A stretch of DNA of 64,000 nucleotides from Prorocentrum cordatum (lineage: Eukaryota > Sar > Dinophyceae > Prorocentrales > Prorocentraceae): the NCBI GenBank assembly GCA_963575745.1, contig CAUYUJ010012669.1:1097790-1161789 (forward strand), read 5' to 3'. The translations under genes and the position numbers were made by a program. Positions 51,765-62,294 of the stretch are shown piece by piece. Under the pieces are notes generated by a model that saw only the letters and a program-made list of their open reading frames with translations, had not been told where the DNA came from and did not search any database. How positions within the stretch are numbered: the first letter of the stretch is position 1; every line of letters starts with the position of its first letter.

Positions 51765-52115
51765 CTTGTCGGAAGGAGGGGGGGAGGAGGGGAGGAGGGA
51801 GGATGGGGGGGACCACGGGGGGAAGGCAAAAGCTGCCTGTCCTCCTCCGCCTGCTCCTCCTCCCCCGTCCTCCTTCTATTCGTCCTCCACCGCCACCCCT
51901 CCTCACCGGAAGCGATGAGCAACAGAGGAGGAAAGCGGAGGGAAAGGGAATATAAGGGAGGATCAATCTGCTGTGCCTGTCTGCCGCGCCCAAATGCCAC
52001 ACGAAGAGGAGGAGGAGGAGGATGCGAAGGAAGAGGAGCAGGAGTAGGAGAAGGAGGACGAGGAGGACGAGGGGGAGCATAGAGGAAGACCAGGACGATG
52101 AGGAGAAGGTCATCG
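51765..52115. repeat. Purine/pyrimidine low-complexity DNA
   Basis: GGAGG-rich at 51775-51830, CTCCTC-rich at 51840-51905, GAGGAG-rich at 52000-52110: an alternating purine-pyrimidine-purine arrangement able to fold back on itself. Confidence 0.8.
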
Positions 52116-52269
52116 CGAAACCGCCTTGGCCCAAGGAAGCTCGAAGGCTTACGAACAAAATACTCGGCAACATTCTAGAGCACCTTGGAGTACGCCGACG
52201 CCCCGAGGACAGAGATAGGAGAGGAGTGGAGTGCAGACTCAGCTAGAAGGGGACCGTGGACACGAAATT

Positions 52270-52517
52270 CCAGGAAGATGCTGATGTTGATGATGCTGAT
52301 GATGATGATGATGATGCTGATGATGCTGCTGGTGATGATGCCGATGCTGATGATGGTGATGCTGATGCTAAAAATGCTGATGCTACTAATGATGACGGTG
52401 ACGGTGATGGTGATGCTGATTGTGATGGTAATGGTGATGTTGGTGATGATGATGAAGATAATGACGATGATGATGCCATTGTTACTGCTGCTGATGATGC
52501 TGATTATGATTATGATT

Positions 52518-52565
<48 letters not shown>

Positions 52566-52740
52566 CTGATGATGACAATGATGACGATGTCGACGAGGAA
52601 GACGATGGTGATGATGATGATGATGGTGATGTTGGTGATGATGATGCTAATAATAAGACTGAGAATAATAATGAGAATGATGATGATGATTCCACTGATG
52701 ACGATGCTTATTATGCTGATAATACTGCTGATGATGAATC

Positions 52741-52810
<70 letters not shown>

Positions 52811-53040
52811 GATGTTGATGATGATGTTGATGATGATGGTGGTGCTCGTGATGATGATGAGGATGATGGTATGATGATGGTGGTGATTATGATGATGATA
52901 TTGAATGGTAACGGTGGTGACGATGATGACGATGATGAGGACGACGAAGACGGTGGTGATGTTGTTGCTGATGATGATGGTGATGATGATGGTGATGATG
53001 ATGATGGTGATGATGATGATGATAATGATGATGGTGACCA
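52270..53040. repeat. (GAT)n trinucleotide tract, ~770 bp
   Basis: The longest GATGAT tract in the window, with GCT, GGT, AAT and GAC variants, ending in a (GCGTGC)n-like stretch (53055-53085). Confidence 0.95.
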
Positions 53041-54150
53041 TCGAGCCACATCCTGAGCGCGTGCGCGTGCGCGCGCGTGCACACGCGCTTCAGGTATGTT
53101 AACACGCGGTCAATCATATCACTACCAACACTATTCACCTGACTGTAGAGGAGCCCCCTGGAAGCTCCTTGGATACCCCTGGAGGCCGCTGGGGGCGGAA
53201 GCTTCCTGGAGGCCCCAAGAAGCGAGCACTGGAAATCCTGCAAGATCCGAGAAATCCGCCAGGGCTCAAGGCCGGTTGTCCCACGCTGTGCCCCACAGCC
53301 GGCCTCATGCAATCACAGGCAACCCTCCTGCGCCACCACCCCCGGGAGGGCCCACTGGAGGCCGGTGGAAGCCTCTGAAAGTCTTGTGGTAACTCCTGGA
53401 AGCCTGTGGAAGCTCCATCGGGGCCCCTGAAGCCGTCGGAGACTCCCATCGGGGGACCACCGCTCGCGGGTGCGCCCGGTGGCCTGCCTCCCCAGCACAG
53501 GGAGGGCGCGCGGCGCCACGCCGCGAGACGCCCTGGATCAATCGCGCGGGCGGGCGTGGGAAGTCTAGCGCGCGATGCGCGGCGCATCCTTTTGTTCAGG
53601 AGCGTGCCCCGCCCTGACCCACGGCAGCATCACGCGAAAGGGCAAGAGATGATTTGCTGGGCGGGCCGCAGTCGGGCCCCACGAGGCCAGGACGGCGTGA
53701 CGCTCGGCCCCGGGTGGCCCTGCCGCCGCCGCGGCCTGCGCAAGATCGGACCGCGCGTCCTCGGCCAAAGAGGCGCCAGTGAGCGCCGCGTGCCTGTGCC
53801 TCGTGGCCGTGCCGCGAGGCTCGGCGGCGCGTCCCCCGGGGGGCAGGGCAGACTGGGCGGGCCTGATCTCAGGAGGCTCAGCGGGGCCTCTAACCTTCTG
53901 AGGAGCTTCCTAAGGCTTCTCCGAATCCACGGGGGGCTTCTCACGAGAAGCCCCGCGGCCCTCTGAGGAGGCATGCCCCCCATGCCCTCACCCCTGGCTG
54001 GAAGCGCTTGGGGGCTCTGCGCCGGATGGGCCCGGAGGAACTCGGTTCACAGCGGGGGCGGACGAGGGCACGCCCGTTCAAAATCGGTCCCTGGATCCCT
54101 CCTGGCGTCTTTGGGCGTGGGAGCCGCCCTTGCTGCGCGCGTCGCCGTCG
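53041..54150. other. GC-rich region with CCTGGAGG/GGAAGCC repeats
   Basis: 53150-53460 is rich in CTGGAAGC, CTGGAGGCC and GGAAGCTCC motifs (degenerate repeat). 53460-54150 is GC-rich. A minus-strand stretch AEDARSDLAQAAAAAG (about 53768-53720) could be an exon of the coiled-coil gene, but nothing confirms it. Confidence 0.4.
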
Positions 54151-54154
54151 GGGG

Positions 54155-54245
54155 TCCTCCTCCTCCTCCTCCTCCTCCTCCTCCTCCTCCTCCTCCTCCT
54201 CCTCCTCCTCCTCCTCCTCCTCCGCCTCCTCCGCCTCCTCCTCCG
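54155..54245. repeat. (CTC)n polypyrimidine tract
   Basis: Almost pure (CTC)n for about 85 bp, ending in CCGCCTCCGCCT. Confidence 0.95.
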
Positions 54246-54470
54246 TCGAAACTGACCAGGCTTCTCGAGCCGCGGTCCAGCCACGGCGGCGAAGGCGCCC
54301 CTTGCTCCTCCCCCCCCCATCTCGGCTGACCGGAACCGGTGCAGGGCCAGCTCCGCGCTCGGCCGGCTCCCACCCCCCGGGGCTCGCCGCCGAGATGGCG
54401 CCGTCGGCAGCGGCGGCGGCGGAGCCGCGGGCCGCTCAGAGGGGCAGCCCGTGCAGGGGGGGCCCTACAC

Positions 54471-54600
54471 CTGCTGCGCGCTCTCGCGCGCCTGCGCGTG
54501 GAGCTCCTGCAGCTGCTGCTGGAGCGCCGACTGCTCCTGCTGCAGGCGCTCCTGCCGCCGCGGCCGCGACCGCCGGATCTCCCCTCGAGGCCCACGGGTG
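54471..54600 (-). CDS. Coiled-coil protein exon (fourth seen)
   Basis: The minus strand encodes GEIRRSRPRRQERLQQEQSA, LQQQLQELHAQARESAQQ and then a textbook donor CAGCAG|GTGTAGGG at 54471. The heptad pattern of Leu/Ala with Gln/Glu indicates a coiled coil. The acceptor may be GGCGGCAG|GAGCGC near 54555 or lie further upstream. It shares strand and character with exons at 54.94, 62.29 and 63.36 kb. Confidence 0.6.
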
Positions 54601-54654
54601 CGCAGGCCTTGGCCAGTCCGAGGTGCGGCCCAGATCGGCCTCGGCAGGTGCGTG

Positions 54655-54765
54655 CCATGGCGTCCTCGGCGCTGGTTTCGGACACCGCGCGGGTTTGTCA
54701 GCCTGGAGCGATCAGAGGCTTTTCGATCGCCAGATCGTTCCAGATTGACCGAGTATGGGCGTCAC
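54655..54765. repeat. Dispersed ~70-bp repeat, copy 1
   Basis: CTGGTTTCGGACACCGCGCG and TTTTCGATCGCCAGATCGTT match 63060-63122 (CTGGTTTCCCACACCGCGCG and TTTTCGATCGCCGGATCGTT). It lies in an intron of the coiled-coil gene, just as copy 2 does. Confidence 0.75.
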
Positions 54766-54799
54766 TCCCGGCGTTCGCACTCGCATTCGGCACCACCTG

Positions 54800-54940
54800 G
54801 CCGTTCCCGAGCCCCCCCGGCCCGGTGGAGAGGTCTGGAGGTCGCCGCTCCTTCTGGGACATCATCGCCTGCAGGTGCGCGAGGAGCTGGGGCGACTGCT
54901 CCGCCTGCGCCGCGAACGACCGGGCCGCCGCTTCCCGCTC
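54800..54940 (-). CDS. Coiled-coil protein exon (third seen)
   Basis: Acceptor GAGCCCCCCAG|GAGCGG at 54940. It encodes EREAAARSFAAQAEQSPQLL, AHLQAMMSQKERRPPDLS, then a Gly/Pro/Asn-rich segment. The Ala/Gln/Glu/Leu composition suggests a helix continuing the coiled coil. The donor is probably within 54780-54830 but was not fixed. Confidence 0.55.
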
Positions 54941-54984
54941 CTGGGGGGCTCTATGAGAGCGGCTTCTGTTCGAGGCAGATCTTG

Positions 54985-55370
54985 AAAACATATCTGCATT
55001 CAAAACAATGGTCTACTCTGTAAGAACAATATGTTGCAGGGTAGACCCAGCGTCCTTGCTTTCCCAGGGGACTCAGGGCGAGGCGGGGTGAGATACCCGT
55101 GCACAAGAGGTCGTCGCACAATGGAGGAACACACAATGGCGATAGAAAAGGTTTATGTACAGACGCCCGAGGTGATCCACGGCGGCTCCTGTGGGGGACC
55201 GAACTGGATGGCAGTTCTTCGCTCTCGCTTGCCGCTGTTCGAATGGACGTTCCGTGGCTGCGCGCAGGTGGGTCTGTTTCTACACTGCATGGTCCTGCGT
55301 TCGTACCATGCGCGCGTGCCTGCAAAGGACGTGCGTAAGAACGTAGACGGGCAATCAGACAAAACGTGCG
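54985..55370. other. No supported gene
   Basis: Mixed sequence. Overlapping frames on both strands lack domains. If the coiled-coil gene is real, this is part of its ~7-kb intron between 62.1 and 54.94 kb. Confidence 0.4.
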
Positions 55371-55374
55371 GTCT

Positions 55375-55495
55375 GGGGAAGGGCGAGCGGGCAGGCAGGC
55401 AGGCCGGCTGGCCGAAGGCCAGGCGGACAGCCAGGCAGGCGGGCAAGCAGGCAGGCAGGCATCAAGACGGTCAGACGGACAAGCAGGCGTAGGTA
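55375..55495. repeat. (GGCA)n-type minisatellite
   Basis: Runs of GGCAGGCAGGC alternate with GGCCAGGCGGACAGCC and CAGACGGACAAGC. Confidence 0.8.
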
Positions 55496-55627
55496 CAGCG
55501 CATGAAAATGGACTCGTACGCACGCGCTAGATCCATTCATGCTCGAGCGAAAGCGCGCGGTATGAGCCACATGCCACTGGCACCACAGCTCCAAAGCGCG
55601 TGCGCGCCTACGCTCGTCTTAGGAAAA

Positions 55628-55732
55628 AAAAACACAAACACACACACACAGACACAGACACAGACACAGACACAGACACAGACACAGACACAGACACAGA
55701 CACAGACACAGACACACACACAGCACACACAC
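55628..55732. repeat. (CACAGA)n hexamer microsatellite
   Basis: About eleven copies of ACACAG flanked by (CA)n on both sides. Both strands are open and code Thr/Gln or Cys/Val repeats. Confidence 0.95.
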
Positions 55733-56650
55733 ATGTATAGAAGGACCTCTTATTTTGACTGTGTGCGTGTTGCCTTGCCACTCCCAGTGGGCTCTGGATA
55801 AATTTCGGCCAGCCTTCGGAACGTTCTGGACAGCCCCATACGGCCCAAGACTCCCCCGAGACGGTTTCAACAGTGCCCAAGACTGCCCCGAGACGGCCCT
55901 GGTGCTGTGGAAGCTGCTCCCGCTCAGGTTGGATCCTTGTGATCTCGCCTTGGACGTCGTGTTGTTGTCCTCGGCGGCCCTGTCCCTGCTGCGCGGTAGT
56001 TGGAGAGACACAGTGACGTTCTCGTCACGATGGTGACTCCAGAGGGCGCCCAAACTCTTCCCTGTCTCCACGGCAGAAAACTATGCGCATCCTGTGGGTG
56101 ACGAGTGGGCCAGGAAAACGCGACCAGGGAACGAGGTGCTTCCCAGAGAAAAGCGAGCGTCACACATCTGACGCACACTGACGCACACTGTTGTACCAAT
56201 CGTCTGCTGAATTTCTGCGTCCTCAGATTGCCTTGTAATCTCGAAGGGCCGCCGGCGCTACGCTTACGCACGACTTCTTGACTCGAGGTTGCTGCTGCGG
56301 GTGGCTTCGAAATTCGGTCCGGCGCCGACGGCAGAGAGCGGCGGTGGTGCAAACTCCTGGCATTTCTCGATTCTGTGTTTGAATCACGCTATGACGATAT
56401 CCTTTTGCATTTTGTGCTGCATACTGAGGTACTGTGCAGCTCATCGGGAAACATGCTGGTCTGGAGGATAACATTCAGGTCGCCAGTGCAATATGACTGG
56501 AGATAGAAACTACTCCAGTTCACATACGGGCCCTTGCAGTCTCAGTGCATGTTGTCGTTTTTGCTGGTTGTCGGACGCGTAGATCTAATGGTCGGCCTGA
56601 CCATCCTAACAGGCGTGGTAGAGACATGATTACCTATGTAGGAAAGGGCG
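55733..56650. other. No supported gene
   Basis: Unique sequence of more balanced composition. A tandem TGACGCACACTG duplication lies at 56169-56191. No frame with recognisable domains. Confidence 0.45.
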
Positions 56651-57118
56651 CGCCCGTCGCACACTCCTTACTAAAAGGGAAGCCCCAGCTTCAAGCTGCC
56701 CCCCCCCTCCCTGGGACAAGGGAGGGGGGGGGCTTCCGAAGCGACCCCTCCCTCCCGCTTTTGTGGTAATTTTTCAGCTGGAGGGGGCCCTATGTAAAGG
56801 GGGGGCTTGGAAAGTACCCCTCCCTCCCCCCTTTTCCTGCGCCTGGGGTCAGCCCAGGCTCCCCTTTCAAAGGGGGGAGGGGGCGCTTCTGAAGCTACCC
56901 CCCCCTCCTTATGTTCGGATGTTGTAGCTGGATGTTGTAGCTGCGGGGTCCCTGGCTGAAAGGGAGGGGGGGCATTGGAAGCTACCCCCCCCTCGCCTCC
57001 ATTTCGGGGCCCGGGATAAGCCCGGGCTGCCCTTTCCTTGGGGGGGGGCTTCCCAAGCTACCCCCACTCCCGTCCTTCTGTTGGATGTTCCAGCTGGTGG
57101 GCTCTGGCTGAAAAAGGG
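56651..57118. repeat. G-run/C-run hairpin repeat, block 1
   Basis: Roughly 90-110-bp units of the form GGGGGGG(CTT)CCGAAGCTACCCCCCC, at about 56660, 56715, 56800, 56870, 56960 and 57040. In each, a G run and a C run face each other around GAAGCTTC-like or AAGCTA sequence. Confidence 0.75.
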
Positions 57119-58035
57119 GTTTCGAAGCTACTTGTCTTCTTGGGCTTTCGGCGCCCCGTTGGTTTTCGGCGTGCTTGTGGTTTTCGGCGTCTCTTTGGTT
57201 TTCTGCGCCTCTTCGTTTTTCGGCGCCCCTTGGGCCTTTGGCGCTTCTTTGGTTTTCGGCGCATCGTTGGTTTTCGGCGCCCCTTCGGTTTTCGGCGCTC
57301 CTGTGGTTTTCGGCGCTTTTCGGCTATCGGCGGGCCTTTGGTGTTTGGCGCCCCTTAGTTTTCGACGCCCTTTTGGTTAACGGCGCCCCTTCGGTTTTTG
57401 GCGCCCTTTGGTTTTCGGCGCACCGTTGGTTATCGGCGCCCCTTGGGTATTTCAGCGCCTTTTGAGTTTTCGGCGCACCGTTGGTTTTCGGCGTCTGTGT
57501 GGTTTTCAGAATCATTCTGAAGTTCGGCGACCCTTTGGTTTTCGGCGCCCATTTGGCTTTCGGCGCTCTTTGGTTTTCTGCGCCCTTTTGGTTTTCGGGC
57601 TGCTCTAATTTTCGGCGCTGTTTTGGTGTTTTCGGTGCATCTTTGGTTTTCGGCGCCCCGCTGGCTTTCCGAGCCTTTCTTGATTTTCGGCGCCTCTTTG
57701 GTCTTCGGCGTTCTTTTGGTTTCCGGCGCCTTTTGGTTTTCGGCTCTCCTTTGCTTTTCGGCGCTCTTTTGGTTTTCGACGCTACTTTAGTTTTCGGCTT
57801 CCTTTCGGTTGTCAGCGCCCCTTTGTCTTTCGGCGCTCTTTTGGTTTTCGGCGCTTCTTTGCTTTTCGGCGCTCCTTTTGTTTTCGGCGCACCTTCGGTT
57901 TTCGGCGCGCCTTCGGTTTTCGGCAGTCATTGGGCGTTCGGCGCGCCTCTGGTTTTCGACGCCTTTTCGGTTTTCGGGGGCCCTTTGGTTTTCGGCGCTC
58001 CGTTTGTTGGTTTTCGGCGCTCTTTTGTTTCCCTT
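57119..58035. repeat. TTTTCGGCGCCC minisatellite, ~900 bp
   Basis: About 35-40 degenerate units of (TTTGG)TTTTCGGCGCCCC(T), mostly 21-25 bp. Units often keep a multiple of three, so plus-strand frames encode hydrophobic VFGAPLVFGA-like repeats that could be mistaken for a membrane protein, and minus frames give RRKPKERRKTK repeats. Confidence 0.92.
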
Positions 58036-58465
58036 TCTTTGGCCAAAGGGGGGGGGGGCTTCGAAGCTCCTCCCTTGAACAAAAAAAAAAGGAAAGGGGG
58101 GGGGGCTTCCGGCAAGGGAGTTCAAATGGGGGGGGCGGGGTAGCTAAGCCCCCCCCCCTGGGAAGGGGGGGAAAGGGGGGAGGGGGGGTAGCTTCCGGAG
58201 CGCGCAAAGGGGGGAGGGGCGGGATAGCTTCCGAGGGGAGAGGGGGGAGGGGGGGGGGCTCCCGGCAGGTGAGGTTCAAAGGGAGGGTGGGGGGGTAGCT
58301 AACCCCCCCCCTTGGAAAGGGGGGGGTGAGGGGGGAGTAGCCTCCGGATCGCGAAAGGGGGGAAAGAGGGGGGGGTAGCTTCCGAGGGGCGGGGAGAAGG
58401 GGGCGATGGGGGGGTCTCTGGGCAGGGGAAGTCCAAGGGGGAGGGTAGCGAAGGGCCCCCCCCCC
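58036..58465. repeat. G-run/C-run hairpin repeat, block 2
   Basis: The same class as 56.65-57.12 kb, directly after the minisatellite: GGGGGGGGGCTTCGAAGCTC, GGGGGTAGCTTCCGAGGG and CCCCCCCCTGGGAAGGGGGG, repeated about every 50-60 bases. Confidence 0.75.
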
Positions 58466-58735
58466 ATTTGGGAGTGTGCGACGGGCGCGCTCCCTCGTCG
58501 GACGGTCGCTTCGCCGTGGCATGTGCGTCAATCGCGCGCAGAAGTCCAGGCCCAGTGCGCGGCTGTACTTTACCAAGACAGGGGCCTTTACAGTTACCGT
58601 CTGGGGAGACCACGCCGCAAGCCTCGATGCTCATTCCCGATTGCCGATTGCCGCAAGCAGAACACCAATTGACTTGCCGCTTGCCGCGCCGCCTCTGGTA
58701 GCCGCTAGCTTTTGCTTACCGCAGCTTGCCGCAAG
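58466..58735. other. Spacer with TTGCCGC-type short repeats
   Basis: Unique to 58630, then GATTGCCGATTGCCGCAAGC, TTGCCGCTTGCCGCGCCGCC and GCAGCTTGCCGCAAGCG. Similar TACCGTAAACCGTAAAC and TTGCCGCTAAATG motifs appear at 60640-60750. No gene is visible. Confidence 0.5.
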
Positions 58736-59720
58736 CGTCGCCCCCTCCGTGAAGCCCCCAGGAGGCTCCGTGAGGCCCCAGGAAGGCCGCAGGATCCACA
58801 AAGCGCGCGGGCACCGAAAGGCCACGGGGCGCCATAACACTGGCCGATGAGGTCAACATCGGGGGCCTTTCTTCCAGAATCGAGCGGAGTCGTGGCGCCG
58901 AGGCCGTCTCCCAGAAAGCCTCAGCAAACCCCAGGAGCCCCCAGGAAGCCATCAGGGGGCTCCAGAACGCCCCAGAACGCCGCAGGAGGCCCGCAGGAAG
59001 CCCCAGGAGGGCTGCAAGGCCCACAAAACGTCACGGGCACCGAAAGGCCAGGGGGCGCCATAACACCGGCCTGTTTGAGCAAAATCGGGGACCAATTCTT
59101 CCAAATCGAACGGTGTTCTAGCGCCGAGGCCCTCCCCCAGGAGACCCCAGCAAGCCTAAGGAGGCGCCCAGGAAGCCACCAGGAGGCCCCAGAACGCACC
59201 AGGAGGCGCCCCAGGAAGGCCGCAAGGTCCACAAAGCGTCGAGGGCACCGAAAGCCCAAGGGACGCCGTAACACTGGCCGATCTGGGCAAATTCGGGGAC
59301 CCCTTCTTCCCAGAATCGAACGGTGTTATGGCGCCGAGACCACCCCAGGAGGCCCCAGCAAACCCAAGGAAGCCCCCAGGAAGTCATCCTGGGGTTGGGG
59401 GCTTGGCGCCAACGCCGCTCGTTTTGAGAAGAACGGGCTTCCGATGGCCACAGCGGCCGGTGTTATGGCGCCCCTTGGGCTTCTGGTGCCCGCGACGCTT
59501 TGTGAACCCCACGGCTCTCCTGGGGCTTCCTGGGGGCCTTCTTGGGCTTGCCGGGGCCTCCTTGGGGTGGGGGTCGGCGCCCAAGACGCTCGATTTTGGA
59601 AGAACGAATGCCCGATGTTGCCCACATCGGCCGGTGTTATCTTTTGGGCTTTCGGTGCCCGCGACGCTTTGAGGAACCTGCGGCCCTCCTGGGTTGGGTC
59701 TTGCGGCGGTCTCAGCTCGC
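58736..59720. repeat. ~210-bp tandem repeat that reverses orientation at ~59.4 kb
   Basis: Three units in plus orientation carry GGGCACCGAAAG...GCGCCATAACACTGGCCGA (near 58810, 59030, 59240; spacing 210-213). Two in the opposite sense carry CGGCCGGTGTTATGGCGCC and GGTGCCCGCGACGCTTTGTG (near 59455, 59635; spacing ~180). Pieces such as CCCCAGGAGGCCCCAGCAAA mark the units' other ends. Frames of 100-300 codons on both strands cross the units and are repeat artefacts. Confidence 0.82.
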
Positions 59721-61085
59721 TTCCTGTCTGTAGGAAAGAGCTCCCTGCCAGACGCTAGAGGTGCCAGCGTTCGTGGCGTGCCAGAGCCAGTCTGCAGTTC
59801 GCAAGGGTGCTCTGCTATAGTGTTTGAAAGCTGGGCCAAGCCAATGCTGGCGGGCAAGCCCGGGCCCGCTCGCGCCCCCCATATGGGAACCGTGAGCAAG
59901 ATATGGATCCAACGCTACAAAGGCGCTGCAGACGCGACGCGGCGCACAACGCCAGGGCCATGCCAGCGAGCATAAAATCAACGCGGTTGGGCCCTGGGAG
60001 CCCGACTGTGGCATCACCGTTGCGACGCAAACTTGGAGACCGCAGCCCTGGCTGCCCCTTCCACGCGCCTGGGATTCCAAAGCGCGCTGCTGCTCTGCGA
60101 AACTTGCGCGCTACGGCCGCGATGCACGTCGCGACCCCGCGCGCGGACAAAGCTGGCTGCGGTCGTTTACGATCCGCTACCATGTGGCTTGACACGCAGT
60201 GCCCGCGATGCCAATATTGGCGCAACAAGAAACAAGGTGGTGATGATGGCGACGATGATGGCGGATGACATAGGAGCAGGGGGCGGAAGAACACGATGAG
60301 AATCGGCAGCAGCAGGAGGAGGGCTAAGAGGAGGGGAGAGGAGGAACACATGCAGAAGCAGGATCAAGAGGAGGGCGGGATCGGCGCGAAGAGGGAGCGC
60401 TGGCTGAGCCCCGCTGGCCCCATGGGCGGAGGTGGCATCAGGGAGCGCGCCGTTTCTAAACGACCCCGGCCCTCCCGCTGGGGAGGGATTTGCTCCTCAA
60501 CCGCTCTCTTTGCGGGTCCGGGCGGGCGGGGGCAGCGAGCGGCAGGGGCGCTCGAAAAGGCCTTGGATGGCTCCAGACGCGGCCCAGGAGTCCTGGGGCA
60601 TCTTGGGGCCTCCTGGGGGCCTCCTGGAGGGGGTGACGCTTACCGTAAACCGTAAACAAAAGCAGATCAGGCGGAGGCCGACCGCTGACCGCTACCCGCT
60701 TGCCGCTAAATGTTTGCTTGCTTGTTTGCTTTCTTAGCGATTGCCGCAGGCCGTAACTAAACAATCCCTGCCAAGGTGTGGTCTGCGTCGCCACTGCAAG
60801 GGTAATTCTAATATGTGTGATGCGTGTGTCCGCTGTGGAAATACTTACTGCTAGCCACATGCTGCCGATCACTTGGAGATTTATAAGCGGTCCTGTCTAG
60901 CCTCGCATAGACACCAGTCGATGACGCCGTGCCGCGTGTCCTATGCGGCGACTGATGCTTCCTGGCAGCCTCGGCAACGATGTCACATGTGCTGACTATC
61001 TAAAGACGCCGGTGTCGTCGCGGACCGTGAAGGCACGCCCATGACTGCATTGAGCGCGGATTCTCGCCCGACTTCAGGCGCAAAC
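59721..61085. other. No supported gene
   Basis: Mixed unique sequence. Overlapping frames of 100-180 codons on both strands show no domain. Short features: GATGATGGCGACGATGATGG (60241), AGGAGGAGGG (60310), TTGCTTGCTTGTTTGC (60714). Confidence 0.4.
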
Positions 61086-61445
61086 GAGGAGGGTCAGGAG
61101 CAGGAGGAGGAGGAGGAAGAGGAGGAGGAGGAGGAGGAGGAATTCAAGAATTATGCGCTGCAGCACTGTCGCTTAGGAGGGGTTTGACGGGAGCCCGTCG
61201 AGATTATGTAGCGCACCGACTGGGGGCGACATGCAGCAGCTGGCACGCTCAAGGGCTCCCGTCATCAAAACTGTTGGCCGTCGCGGACGGCTCGACATGG
61301 GAGGGGGCACCTTAGAGCTCACGCGGGGCCTCGCGGCCGAATCGGCTGGGATCTCGCGGCCCAGTGGAAGATTCCCCCTCCTTTTCCTTGTCGTCGTCCT
61401 CCTCCTCCTCCTCCTCCTCCTCCTCCTCCTCCTCCTCCTCCATCC
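61086..61445. repeat. (GGA)n and (CTC)n tracts around a short unique segment
   Basis: Polypurine (AGG)n at 61096-61142 and polypyrimidine (CTC)n at 61395-61441 lie about 250 bp apart on the same strand, so they are complementary and could pair. Confidence 0.88.
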
Positions 61446-61589
61446 CTTTTCCTTATAAGAAAGCTCATCCCTGTCGTACCCTCAAACGTATTGGTAGGGC
61501 GGGCCGGGCGTTTCGGATGGGACTTCCTGACCATTCATGATCTTGAAGCTTGAATTCTGCAGAAGTCTCACGATGGAGGGCGGGCCGTT

Positions 61590-61930
61590 TTCAAAATGTT
61601 GCTCTCGCCTCAGCGCCGCGCACATTCGTTGTAAAAGGTCGCAACAGCTTCAAGGAAGAAAGGCGGCTCTGTAGGAAAATGTGGCTCTCGCATTAGCACC
61701 ACGCACATTCGCTTTGCACATGTCCAACAACTTCAAAGATTCGCATGGTCGAAATCCCAAGAATGGTGTTCTGACAAGCTTTAGGGGGTGTCCGGATGCA
61801 ACTGTCACGTTGCTTCGCTGTGTTGAAGTCCGAGGATTTGTGCTCTGGCACGATTTAGGAGCGTCAGGACGCAACAGTCACGTTGATTCGCGACGCTGAA
61901 GTCCCAGGAATTATGTTTCTGTCACGGTTG
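61590..61930. repeat. Two adjacent ~70-90-bp duplications
   Basis: GTTGCTCTCGCCTCAGCGCC plus GCACATTCG (61599) recurs as GTGGCTCTCGCATTAGCACC plus GCACATTCG (61681). Then GATGCAACTGTCACGTTGCT (61794) recurs as GACGCAACAGTCACGTTGAT (61868), each followed by CGC...TGAAGTCC(G/C)AGGA. Confidence 0.75.
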
Positions 61931-62035
61931 AAGATTCTCGGACGGTTGCCTTTCAACTGGCCATTCCCCGCAATGAGAACGAGTTCTTCGAGGGGGGGTC
62001 ATTGCAACATATATCGTTGGTGCGTCTCGGGTTCG

Positions 62036-62075
62036 CACTGGTCTTCCTCCTCCTCCTCCTCCTCCTCCTCCTCCT
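62036..62075. repeat. (CTC)n tract
   Basis: A short pure (CTC)n run at 62046-62075 downstream of the second coiled-coil exon, complementary to the polypurine tract at 62300-62380. Confidence 0.9.
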
Positions 62076-62099
62076 CACCTCTGCGTCTTCCCCCCTCAG

Positions 62100-62294
62100 G
62101 AACCAGGAGCGAGGAGCCCCAAGGGAGCTCCGAGGGCTGCATGGCCGCCAGCAGCTCCGGCTGCGGCGGCCGTCCGCCACCGCCGCGCCCGCCGGCGGCC
62201 TGGCCGCAGAGCTGCTCGAGCTGCTGCTGCAGCTGCGTTGCGCGCATTGCGAGCGCGGCCATCTCCTCCGCCGCGTCGCCCTCGAACTCCTCGC
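62100..62294 (-). CDS. Coiled-coil protein exon (second seen)
   Basis: Acceptor CTCCTCCTCCAG|GCGAGG at 62294, directly after a very long CCT tract on the minus strand. It encodes GEEFEGDAAEEMAALAMRAT, QLQQQLEQLCGQAAGG, a Gly-rich linker and PELLAAMQPSELPWGSSLLV. The helical part has coiled-coil heptads. The donor may be near 62105 (GTTCCTGAGG) but was not fixed. Confidence 0.6.

Noticed and set aside
57481-58143. 220-codon hydrophobic protein
   Set aside because: Encoded by the TTTTCGGCGC minisatellite; its repeats are those of the DNA unit.
58847-59758. 303-codon plus-strand frame
   Set aside because: Runs through the tandem and inverted ~210-bp units; its peptide repeats match the DNA units.
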